Shown in pieces: positions 8,357 through 15,129 of a stretch of 19,041 nucleotides of DNA. Source of the stretch: Salegentibacter sp. (GTDB taxonomy: Bacteria > Bacteroidota > Bacteroidia > Flavobacteriales > Flavobacteriaceae). Position 1 is the stretch's first letter; the number at the start of each line of letters is the position of its first letter. The translations under genes were made by a program, and so were the position numbers. The DNA lies in NCBI GenBank assembly GCA_024635815.1, contig JAGXIG010000124.1:1-19041 (forward strand), read 5' to 3'. The notes below the pieces were generated by a model that saw only the letters and a list, made by a program, of their open reading frames with translations, was not told the origin of the DNA and made no database searches.

Positions 8357-9622
8357 ATGAATCTACCCACTCGCGACCAAAAACACCTTTGGCACCCGCT
8401 AACCCAACATAAAATTTCCCCTGAAGCTTTACCCATTGTAAAAGCAAAAGGAAGTATTCTTTACGCTGAAGACGGCAGCGAATATATAGATGGAATTTCT
8501 TCCTGGTATACCGCAATGTATGGACATTGCAATGAATTCGTTACCGGAAAAGTAGCGGCACAAATGCAAAACCTGGATCAGGTGGTTTTTAGTGGCTTCA
8601 CCCACGAACCCGCGGTAAAACTTTCAGAAGAACTTATAAAAATTCTTCCTGGAAATCAACAAAAATTATTTTTTAACGACAATGGTTCCACGGCGACTGA
8701 GATTGGAATCAAAATGGCGTTGCAGTATCATCACAACCAGAGCAATAATCGAAATGTTATGCTGGCTTTTGAGGAAGGTTTTCATGGCGATACCTTTGGG
8801 GCTATGTCGGTTTCCGGGCTTTCGGTTTATAATGGTGCTTTTGAAGAACATTTTATTCAAGTGTTGCGAATTCCGGTTCCTCTGGGGGAGAATAATTCAG
8901 AAGTTATTTCGCAACTAAAAAAGTTTATTTCGGAGAATAATATCGCCGGATTTATTTACGAACCTTTAGTCCAGGGCGCGGCGGCAATGAAAATGCACGA
9001 TGCTGCCGGTTTGAACGAAATCCTTAAAATTTGCAAGGAAAACGACATTATTTGTGTGGCCGATGAAGTAATGACCGGCTTTGGAAAAACCGGGAAATAT
9101 TTCGCTTCAGATTATATGGAAATCAAACCCGATGTAATGTGCCTTTCCAAAGCACTAACCGCCGGACTGCTTCCAATGGGTTTAACCACCTGCTCGCAAA
9201 AAATCTACGATGCCTTTTATGATGAAGATATTTCAAAAGGATTGTTTCACGGGCATACCTATTCTGCGAACCCGCCTGCTTGTGTTGCAGCAATTGCAGG
9301 GATAGAATTGCTGGTTTCCGAAGAAATTCAGCAGAAAATAAAATCGGTAATTAAATCGCATCAGGCATTTGATGAAAAGATAAAAGATCATCCAAAAGTC
9401 ACCAATCGCAGGCAACTGGGTGTGATCTACGCTTTTGATCTCAACATAAAAATGGAACGTTACGGTAATCTTAGAAATCAGCTTTTTAAACATTTTATGG
9501 ACAATGGCGTATTTCTAAGACCGCTTGGAAATACCATTTATATTTTGGCGCCTTTCACTATTTCTCGATCCGAACTGGATAAGATCTACCGCGCTATTGA
9601 AGACCTGCTGAATAAATTTTAG
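8357..9622 (+). CDS. bioA: Adenosylmethionine-8-amino-7-oxononanoate aminotransferase
   Basis: BioA is a PLP enzyme that converts KAPA to DAPA, usually with S-adenosylmethionine as amino donor. The 421-residue length is normal. Landmarks are H-L-W-H-P-L-T-Q-H (10-18), the phosphate-binding N-D-N-G-S-T-A-T-E (107-115), G-F-H-G-D-T-F-G-A-M-S-V (141-152), E-P-L-V-Q-G-A (202-208), the cofactor aspartate D236 in A-D-E-V-M-T-G-F-G, and the PLP lysine K265 in C-L-S-K-A-L. F-H-G-H-T-Y-S-A-N-P is also present. Two E. coli active-site tyrosines appear replaced: Y17 by L15 and Y144 by F142, aligned from memory. This could affect donor choice. It follows the repeat-containing gap and is followed by 71 bp without a clear promoter or terminator. 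Confidence 0.93.
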   Translation: MNLPTRDQKHLWHPLTQHKISPEALPIVKAKGSILYAEDGSEYIDGISSWYTAMYGHCNEFVTGKVAAQMQNLDQVVFSGFTHEPAVKLSEELIKILPGNQQKLFFNDNGSTATEIGIKMALQYHHNQSNNRNVMLAFEEGFHGDTFGAMSVSGLSVYNGAFEEHFIQVLRIPVPLGENNSEVISQLKKFISENNIAGFIYEPLVQGAAAMKMHDAAGLNEILKICKENDIICVADEVMTGFGKTGKYFASDYMEIKPDVMCLSKALTAGLLPMGLTTCSQKIYDAFYDEDISKGLFHGHTYSANPPACVAAIAGIELLVSEEIQQKIKSVIKSHQAFDEKIKDHPKVTNRRQLGVIYAFDLNIKMERYGNLRNQLFKHFMDNGVFLRPLGNTIYILAPFTISRSELDKIYRAIEDLLNKF

Positions 9623-9693
9623 CAATAAAATTTTAAGTGGTGTCTTAAAAGCAAAGCTTTAATTAGTTACATTAGAATTAAAATTTTGCGATT

Positions 9694-10278
9694 ATGATGC
9701 ATCCAGATACCGAGTTGCGCTTTATAAATGAACAAGTGGGATATGGCGTGGTGGCTACCAAAGATATTCCCGAGGGAACAATTACCTGGGTGCAGGACGA
9801 CTTGGATCATGTATTTTATTCTTCTCAGGTAGAAAAACTTCATCTTACGAGTTTAAAAATGTTGGAAAAATATGCCTTTCGCAATCGTTTTGGAGATTTG
9901 GTGCTTTGCTGGGATTTGGCAAAATATGTAAACCATAGTTTTAATTCCAATTGCTTTTCTACCGCCTATGGTTTTGAAATCGCGGTAAGGGATATTAAGG
10001 TTGGCGAAGAGCTAACCGACGATTACGGATATCTCAACCTCGATGAAACCTTTGAGCCTTATCAGGAAAAAAGTTCCAGAACAAAGGTTTATCCGGACGA
10101 TCTGGTTAATTATCACGAAGAATGGGATGAGATTTTGCAGAAATCGATTCAAAAAGTCGAAAAAGTCTACCAACCGCTTATAGAACTTGTTTCTGAAGGA
10201 ATCCAATTAGAGTTGCAAAAGATCCTTTTAGGTGAAAAAGAAATGGATTCTATTTTGAACCTTTATTATCAGCGTTAA
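9694..10278 (+). CDS. SET-domain protein, putative methyltransferase
   Basis: This 194-residue protein carries the marks of a SET domain: G-Y-G-V-V-A-T-K-D-I-P-E-G (16-28), N-H-S-F-N-S-N (80-86) in the place of the canonical N-H-S-x-x-P-N, and G-E-E-L-T-D-D-Y-G-Y (104-113) with the catalytic-type tyrosine Y111. There are no pre-SET or post-SET cysteine clusters, and the last ~80 residues are a helical tail. SET proteins use S-adenosylmethionine, typically to methylate protein lysines; the substrate here is unknown. It lies between bioA and the condensing enzyme, in the same direction, so co-expression with biotin genes is likely. ATG codons at 9694 and 9697 are adjacent and either could be used. 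A role in biotin synthesis is inference from position only. Confidence 0.8.
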   Translation: MMHPDTELRFINEQVGYGVVATKDIPEGTITWVQDDLDHVFYSSQVEKLHLTSLKMLEKYAFRNRFGDLVLCWDLAKYVNHSFNSNCFSTAYGFEIAVRDIKVGEELTDDYGYLNLDETFEPYQEKSSRTKVYPDDLVNYHEEWDEILQKSIQKVEKVYQPLIELVSEGIQLELQKILLGEKEMDSILNLYYQR

Positions 10279-10336
10279 GGTTCTTAAATCCTGTTCAATT
10301 TTAATAAATATTTTTAGGCTGAATATTTAGTGGTTG

Positions 10337-11533
10337 ATGCAACAGACCTTATTTTTGCTGAAAAATCAATCACTTTTGAAATCACCGGTATTTATTTCTT
10401 CATTTGGTTCTATTTCTGCCCTGGGGCAATCCCCGGCAGAAATATGGAACAATTATAAAAATCAGAAACATTTTATTACCAAAAGATTATTCGGTGAAAA
10501 CGAAGCTTTTGCGGCTTTTTTACCAAAAGAAGTGCGAAATGCCATCGAAGCCCTAAAGAATGAAAATACCAATTATAGGAAATTAGACGATTCGGTTTTA
10601 TTCGCCATCTTTTCAGCAAGAAAAGCTGTTAAAGAAGCGGGTTGGGAAAATGAAAAAAACATCGGGATCAATATTGGTAGCTCTCGGGGCGCAACAGGAT
10701 TATTTGAAAAGTTTCATAAAGAATTTATAGAAACCGGCAAAGCCTCAACTCAGGCTTCTCCATCAACCACTTTAGGAAATATTTCTTCCTGGGTTTCACA
10801 AGATTGTCAAGTGGAAGGCCCTGAGTTTTCTCACAGCGTAACCTGTTCAACAGGCTTGCACGCTGTTGTAAATGCTATTGCCTGGATGCAGGCGGGTTTT
10901 ACCGATAAATTCCTGGCCGGCGGTAGTGAAGCCGCACTTACGCCTTTTACCATAGCCCAAATGAAAGCCATGAAAATCTATGCTTCAGAAGATCTCGATT
11001 TTCCGTGCCGCGCTTTAGATATGGAGAAAAAGAGAAATTCTATGATCCTGGGAGAAGCTTCCGGGATTTTGGCAATTCAGAATAGAAATTCAGAAAAAAC
11101 GATCGCTAAAATTTCTGGAATCGGTTATGCTACTGAAACTTTAAAACACAGTGTTTCAATTTCAGAAAATGGGGAATCTTTGCAGAAAGCGATGAGAATG
11201 GCAATTGGCGAAAAAGAACTTTCAGAAATTGACGCCGTGGTGATGCACGCACCGGGAACTTTAAAGGGTGACCTTTCAGAAGTTAACGCCATAAAAGCAC
11301 TTTTTGGTGAACACACTCCGGCGATGACCAGCAACAAATGGAAACTTGGGCATACATTTGCCACTTCGGGAATTCTAAATTTAGAGCTGGCTGCCTTAAT
11401 GCTGCAGCATCAGGAATTTATAGAAGTTCCTTTTTCAGAGATTAGTGAAGCTCCGGCAAGACTGGAGAATATTTTAGTGAATGCCGTAGGTTTTGGCGGC
11501 AACGCGGTCTCTATATTAGTAAGCAAGAAATAA
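10337..11533 (+). CDS. Beta-ketoacyl-ACP synthase (KAS I/II type) in the biotin cluster
   Basis: This is a thiolase-fold condensing enzyme that joins an acyl group to malonyl-ACP with loss of CO2. With the ATG at 10337 it is 398 residues. The full catalytic set is present: nucleophile C170 in S-V-T-C-S-T-G-L-H, H304 in V-M-H-A-P-G-T-L-K-G-D, K334 and H339 in S-N-K-W-K-L-G-H-T. The motifs differ from housekeeping FabF (for example, H-A-P-G-T replaces H-G-T-S-T), so it is a divergent, specialised member. A TTG directly before the ATG (10334) could be read as a start, but the ATG is the better choice. Its place between bioA and bioB suggests it makes or extends a pimeloyl precursor, as BioZ does in some Proteobacteria, although BioZ is KAS III type. 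The substrate is not established. Confidence 0.85.
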   Translation: MQQTLFLLKNQSLLKSPVFISSFGSISALGQSPAEIWNNYKNQKHFITKRLFGENEAFAAFLPKEVRNAIEALKNENTNYRKLDDSVLFAIFSARKAVKEAGWENEKNIGINIGSSRGATGLFEKFHKEFIETGKASTQASPSTTLGNISSWVSQDCQVEGPEFSHSVTCSTGLHAVVNAIAWMQAGFTDKFLAGGSEAALTPFTIAQMKAMKIYASEDLDFPCRALDMEKKRNSMILGEASGILAIQNRNSEKTIAKISGIGYATETLKHSVSISENGESLQKAMRMAIGEKELSEIDAVVMHAPGTLKGDLSEVNAIKALFGEHTPAMTSNKWKLGHTFATSGILNLELAALMLQHQEFIEVPFSEISEAPARLENILVNAVGFGGNAVSILVSKK

Positions 11534-11551
11534 AGCTTTTAAGAAAGCTTT
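11532..11551 (+). terminator. Hairpin after the condensing-enzyme gene, weak terminator or attenuator
   Basis: AAAGCTTT-TAAG-AAAGCTTT forms a perfect 8-bp stem with a 4-nt loop. It begins inside the TAA stop codon of the preceding gene. There is no clean T-run directly after it, and the stem is AT-rich, so full termination is doubtful. It could attenuate or protect the 3' end ahead of the bioB promoter candidate. Confidence 0.3.
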
Positions 11552-11594
11552 GAAAACTTTCTTCGCTGAAGGCCTATTAAAGCGTAGTTTTATT

Positions 11595-11602
11595 TATTTT
11601 TG
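11595..11602 (+). promoter_or_regulatory. Candidate -7 promoter element for bioB
   Basis: TATTTTTG matches TAnnTTTG exactly and lies 17 nt before the bioB ATG, leaving room for a short leader. I see no TTG at the usual 19-21 nt spacing upstream, so this is a half-site prediction. If real, bioB and the two following oxygenase genes could form a separate transcript from bioA, the SET gene and the condensing-enzyme gene. Confidence 0.4.
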
Positions 11603-11619
11603 AATTCAAATCTATTTTT

Positions 11620-12711
11620 ATGGCTACAAGACATAACTGGACAAAAGAAGAAATCCTCGAAATATATAACAAACCTTTAATGGAACTGCTTTACGAAGCG
11701 GCCACCGTGCACCGGGAACATCACGATCCTAACACGGTACAGGTTTCAACTTTACTTTCTATTAAAACCGGCGGTTGCCCCGAAGATTGCGGGTATTGCC
11801 CACAGGCAGCGAGATATCATACCAATGTTGAAGGCAACGATCTTATGAGTGTAAACCAGGTGAAAGCCCAGGCTTTGCGTGCCAAAGCATCGGGAAGTTC
11901 ACGTGTATGTATGGGTGCGGCCTGGAGGAATGTAAAGGATGGGGAAGAATTCGATTCAGTTTTGGAAATGGTAAGAACCATTAATAAACTTGATATGGAA
12001 GTTTGTTGTACCCTGGGAATGATTACCGAAAACCAGGCGCAGCGACTTGCGGAAGCCGGTTTGTATGCCTACAACCATAATCTGGATTCTTCAGAAGAAT
12101 ATTATAAAGAAGTGATTTCTACCCGCGGTTACCAGGATAGATTAGATACTATAGGGAATGTTAGAAAAACCAATGTAACGGTTTGTAGCGGCGGAATTAT
12201 AGGAATGGGCGAAAGCGCAGACGATCGCGCAGGAATGTTAGTTGCTTTATCTACTCTGAGTCCACAGCCGGAATCTGTGCCGATTAACGCTTTGGTTCCT
12301 GTTGAAGGAACGCCAATGGAAGAACAGGAACCTGTTTCTATTTGGGAAATGGTAAGAATGGTCGCAACCGCCAGAATTGTAATGCCGGAAACCCAGGTAA
12401 GACTTTCGGCTGGAAGAACGCAAATGAGCAGGGAAGGACAAGCCATGTGCTTCTTTGCCGGAGCAAATTCTATCTTTGCCGGTGATAAATTACTTACCAC
12501 TCCAAATCCAGATGTAAGTGAGGATATGGAATTGTTTAAATCTTTAGGATTGAATCCTCAAAAAGCTTTTGAGAAAAAAGAGCAGCCTGAAAGTGTTTCA
12601 GCCGAAGAATCTCAATATCAGAATTTAGGCGAAAAACCAAAATGGTCCAGACCAGGGCATAAGATTGAGCGTAATTTGGAAGCGCAACAAAAATCGAAAG
12701 CTAAGGCATAA
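11620..12711 (+). CDS. bioB: Biotin synthase
   Basis: BioB is a radical SAM enzyme that inserts sulfur into dethiobiotin to give biotin. The [4Fe-4S] ligands C53, C57 and C60 are in G-G-C-P-E-D-C-G-Y-C. The [2Fe-2S] ligands are C97 (R-V-C-M-G), C129 (M-E-V-C-C-T), C189 (V-T-V-C-S-G-G) and R261 (S-A-G-R-T-Q), so every cofactor residue is present. At 363 residues it is slightly longer than the E. coli protein (346). The extra length is a polar C-terminal tail after the L-G-L-N-P-Q-K-A-F segment, rich in Lys, Glu, Gln and Ser. It is followed after only 12 nt by the first FIH-like oxygenase gene, so these are probably co-transcribed. Confidence 0.97.
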   Translation: MATRHNWTKEEILEIYNKPLMELLYEAATVHREHHDPNTVQVSTLLSIKTGGCPEDCGYCPQAARYHTNVEGNDLMSVNQVKAQALRAKASGSSRVCMGAAWRNVKDGEEFDSVLEMVRTINKLDMEVCCTLGMITENQAQRLAEAGLYAYNHNLDSSEEYYKEVISTRGYQDRLDTIGNVRKTNVTVCSGGIIGMGESADDRAGMLVALSTLSPQPESVPINALVPVEGTPMEEQEPVSIWEMVRMVATARIVMPETQVRLSAGRTQMSREGQAMCFFAGANSIFAGDKLLTTPNPDVSEDMELFKSLGLNPQKAFEKKEQPESVSAEESQYQNLGEKPKWSRPGHKIERNLEAQQKSKAKA

Positions 12712-12723
12712 TAATTCAAAATA

Positions 12724-13593
12724 TTGAAACTGAATCTGCAAGACATACCGCGGGTTAAAACACTTTCAAAAGAAGATTTTTTGAATGACTATTTTATTCC
12801 CGAAAAACCGGTTGTTCTTGAAGAACTTTCTGCCGATTGGCCGGCGACAAAGAAATGGGATTTTGATTATTTCAGGGAAAAAGCAGGCGATGTTATAGTG
12901 CCGCTTTATGACGGGAAACCGGCAAAAGGCAGGCAAAGTTCCCACGGTCCTGCAAAGAAAATTCCTATGGGCGAATACATAGATATCCTTGAAAAAGGTC
13001 CTACAGATCTTAGGATGTTTTTCTTTAACCTGCTACAAAACTGTCCTGAATTAATTGAGGATTTTCAATATCCTTACCTTGGTGTGAAATTCTTTAAAAA
13101 ATTACCCGTATTGTTTGTAGGAGGCGAAGGGAGTAGTGTCGTGATGCATTATGATATGGATCTTGCCAATAATTTTCATTTTAATTTTGTGGGCGAAAAA
13201 AGAGTGATTTTATACCCACCTTCTGAATCAAAATTTTTGTATCATGTCCCGCACTCCATAGTGAGTATGGAAATAATTAATATGGACGATCCCGATCTTG
13301 AAAAGTACCCTGCACTCGCCAGGGCAAAAGGCTTTGAAGCTCGTTTAAAACACGGGGAAGCACTTTATATTCCCAGTAAATGGTGGCATTTTATAAAATA
13401 TGAAACTGCCAGTTTATCAATGACTTTAAGGTCTTTACCTCAAAAGCCCGGGCGCATTGCCGAAGTGCTCAAAAATTTGATTATAACCCGAAATTATGAT
13501 AATTTAATGCGTAAGATTAAGGGGCAGGAGTGGATAGATTACAAAAATAAAAAAGCGATTGAAAACACACACCGAAGCGCTGGAATTGAATGA
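12724..13593 (+). CDS. FIH-like cupin_8/JmjC Fe(II)/2-oxoglutarate oxygenase, copy 1
   Basis: This 289-residue protein aligns by eye with factor-inhibiting HIF (FIH). The Fe(II) triad is H142 and D144 (M-H-Y-D-M-D) with H222 (K-W-W-H-F). K159 in G-E-K-R-V-I-L-Y-P-P matches the FIH 2-oxoglutarate-binding lysine, and D-D-P-D-L-E-K-Y-P (188-196) and H-G-E-A-L-Y-I-P (210-217) also match. Known relatives hydroxylate protein side chains. The substrate here is unknown. The start must be TTG at 12724, because the first in-frame ATG is deep inside the conserved region (residue 82), while the TTG start lines up with the N-terminus of copy 2 (P-R-V-K, then S-K-x-x-F-L). It lies 12 nt after bioB and overlaps copy 2 by 4 bp. 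Confidence 0.86.
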   Translation: MKLNLQDIPRVKTLSKEDFLNDYFIPEKPVVLEELSADWPATKKWDFDYFREKAGDVIVPLYDGKPAKGRQSSHGPAKKIPMGEYIDILEKGPTDLRMFFFNLLQNCPELIEDFQYPYLGVKFFKKLPVLFVGGEGSSVVMHYDMDLANNFHFNFVGEKRVILYPPSESKFLYHVPHSIVSMEIINMDDPDLEKYPALARAKGFEARLKHGEALYIPSKWWHFIKYETASLSMTLRSLPQKPGRIAEVLKNLIITRNYDNLMRKIKGQEWIDYKNKKAIENTHRSAGIE

Positions 13594-14471
13594 TGGAGAG
13601 AGACAAAAGCTTGCATTTAGATCCTGTACCAAGGGTAAAGGATATTTCTAAAAAGGAATTTCTTGAAAACTATGTAAGACCACAGAAACCTGTGGTGATA
13701 GAACATTTGACAGATTCCTGGCCGGCTAAACTAAAATGGAATTTAGATTATATTAAAGAAGTGGCCGGGGAAAAAATGGTGCCGCTGTATGACGATCGGC
13801 CCATTAATTCAAAGCAGAAATTCAACGAACCGCATACCGAAATGAAAATGGCAGATTATATAGATCTGCTAATATCTAAACCTACCAATTACCGTATTTT
13901 CCTTTATCATTTATTAAAGGAAGTGCCGGTTTTGCAAAAGGACTTTAAATTTCCCGATCTTGGAATCCGCTTTCTGAGGCAGCTGCCAACCTTGTTTTTC
14001 GGGGGTGAGAATTCGAAAGTTTTTATGCACTACGATATAGATTTTGCCAATATCCTGCATTTTCATTTCCATGGAAAAAAGCGCTGTATAATTTATCCGC
14101 CTTCTGAAACCAAATATCTTTATAAAGTCCCGCACGCGTTAATTTCCAGACAAGATATCGATTTTAATAATCCCGATTTTGAAAAATTTCCAGTATTAAA
14201 AAAGGCGAAAGGTTACGTGACTGAACTAAACCACGGAGAAGCTTTATATATGCCCGAAGGTTATTGGCACCAGATGACATACCTAACACCCGGTTTTTCT
14301 ATGAGTTTAAGGGCAACGCCCAGGACACTCACCAATTTTTCTAAAGCGGTTTATAACCTGGTGGTGATGCGTAATTTTGATAATTATATGCGGAAATTAA
14401 AAGGCCAGAAGTGGATAGATTATAAGAATGACGAAGCTGTTAAACGAACGCATAAAAGGAATAAGGTTTGA
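13590..14471 (+). CDS. FIH-like cupin_8/JmjC Fe(II)/2-oxoglutarate oxygenase, copy 2
   Basis: This 293-residue paralogue of the preceding gene aligns along the whole length, with many identical blocks (Q-K-P-V-V, M-H-Y-D, H-G-E-A-L-Y, K-G-Q-x-W-I-D-Y-K-N). The Fe(II) ligands are H147, D149 and H227, and the 2-oxoglutarate lysine is K164 in G-K-K-R-C-I-I-Y-P-P, so this copy also looks active. Differences cluster in the substrate side (G-Y-W-H-Q-M-T against K-W-W-H-F-I-K), which suggests distinct targets after a tandem duplication. The start overlaps copy 1 in ATGATG; the first ATG gives the ATGA junction, and the second, at 13593, is equally possible. It ends just before a strong hairpin facing recX. 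Confidence 0.86.
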   Translation: MMERDKSLHLDPVPRVKDISKKEFLENYVRPQKPVVIEHLTDSWPAKLKWNLDYIKEVAGEKMVPLYDDRPINSKQKFNEPHTEMKMADYIDLLISKPTNYRIFLYHLLKEVPVLQKDFKFPDLGIRFLRQLPTLFFGGENSKVFMHYDIDFANILHFHFHGKKRCIIYPPSETKYLYKVPHALISRQDIDFNNPDFEKFPVLKKAKGYVTELNHGEALYMPEGYWHQMTYLTPGFSMSLRATPRTLTNFSKAVYNLVVMRNFDNYMRKLKGQKWIDYKNDEAVKRTHKRNKV

Positions 14472-14484
14472 ACTTTGTAAAAAA

Positions 14485-14513
14485 ACCTCGCAGGTTATCA
14501 AAACCTGTGAGGT
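14485..14513. terminator. Hairpin terminator between the oxygenase genes and recX
   Basis: ACCTCGCAGGTT and AACCTGTGAGGT form a 12-bp stem with one G-U type pair and a 5-nt loop (ATCAA). It sits 13 nt after the oxygenase stop and 9 nt beyond the recX stop on the other strand, so it can serve both convergent genes. An A-run before it supplies a U-tract for the recX direction; the other side reads TCTAATAG. The same AACCTCGCAGGTT hairpin is, as I recall, common between genes in flavobacteria. Confidence 0.75.
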
Positions 14514-14522
14514 CTAATAGCG

Positions 14523-14999
14523 CTATTCTAAGAGCTCGTTTATTGTCTCATAAACCAAATTACTTTCATAGCCTTTACGAAGCAGGAAATCGGCTAATTT
14601 TCGCTTCTTTTTGAATTTATCGTCTTCTTTGATGAGCCTGAGTTTCTTTTCAGCCAGTTCGTAAAATGTTGCGGTGTATTTTTGCTGATCTATTTCGGCA
14701 AGCGCAATTTTGATAATGGGTGCGGAAATTTCTTTAAATTTTAGTTCTTGTTTGATCTTGATCTTTCCCCATTTTTTAATTCTGAATTTCCCTCGCACAA
14801 AACTTCTGGCAAAGCGTTCTTCATTTAAAAAATCTTCCTGCATCAATTCCATTATGATCTGCTCTTGTGCGGCGGGAATCATATTCATTTCGCGAAGTTT
14901 TTCTTCAACTTCTTTATGAGACCTGTCACGGTAGGCGCAATACTGCATCAGCTTTATGGTCGCTTCTTTGACGGTATAGGATTTCTCGGGTTCTTTCAA
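14523..14999 (-). CDS. recX: Regulatory protein RecX
   Basis: RecX binds RecA filaments and limits recombinase activity. The 158-residue protein has the all-helical three-repeat build of the family: an N-terminal Y-C-A-Y-R-D-R-S-H-K-E-V-E-E-K-L (20-35), then D-F-L-N-E-E-R-F-A-R-S-F-V (56-68) followed by a basic K-W-G-K-I-K-I-K-Q-E-L-K segment (76-87). The start appears to be TTG: a TAA stop lies two codons upstream in frame, and the next ATG (codon 18) would cut the first helix. It is transcribed toward the oxygenase genes and shares their hairpin terminator. It is not next to recA here, unlike in many bacteria. Confidence 0.88.
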   Translation of the reverse strand: MKEPEKSYTVKEATIKLMQYCAYRDRSHKEVEEKLREMNMIPAAQEQIIMELMQEDFLNEERFARSFVRGKFRIKKWGKIKIKQELKFKEISAPIIKIALAEIDQQKYTATFYELAEKKLRLIKEDDKFKKKRKLADFLLRKGYESNLVYETINELLE

Positions 15000-15025
15000 G
15001 AGTTAAAAATTCAGGAATTAAGATT

Positions 15026-15033
15026 CAAAATTA
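15026..15033 (-). promoter_or_regulatory. Candidate -7 promoter element for recX
   Basis: On the - strand this reads TAATTTTG, an exact TAnnTTTG match, 26 nt before the recX TTG start. A terminator for the upstream gene lies just behind it (15093-15126), so recX needs its own promoter and this is the only candidate in the gap. No TTG is seen at the expected -33 distance. Confidence 0.45.
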
Positions 15034-15092
15034 AACTTTTTTCAGGGAGTAAGTTTAAAAATAGGAGCAGGTAAAATTTAAAAATTGAACAT

Positions 15093-15126
15093 AAAAAAAC
15101 GCCTTCCGAATTAACGAAAGGCGTTT
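15093..15126 (-). terminator. Intrinsic terminator of rng
   Basis: On the - strand AAACGCCTT (15126-15118) pairs with AAGGCGTTT (15105-15097) as a 9-bp stem around a 12-nt loop, followed by a run of T residues. It starts 3 nt after the rng stop codon. This is the clearest classical terminator in the window. Confidence 0.88.
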
Positions 15127-15129
15127 ATT

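Noticed and set aside
10334..10336. TTG start for the condensing-enzyme gene
   Set aside because: The next codon is ATG, a far stronger start with the same frame.
12129..12500. 123-codon frame antisense to bioB
   Set aside because: It is a mirror of strongly conserved bioB codons, with no start context or known domain.
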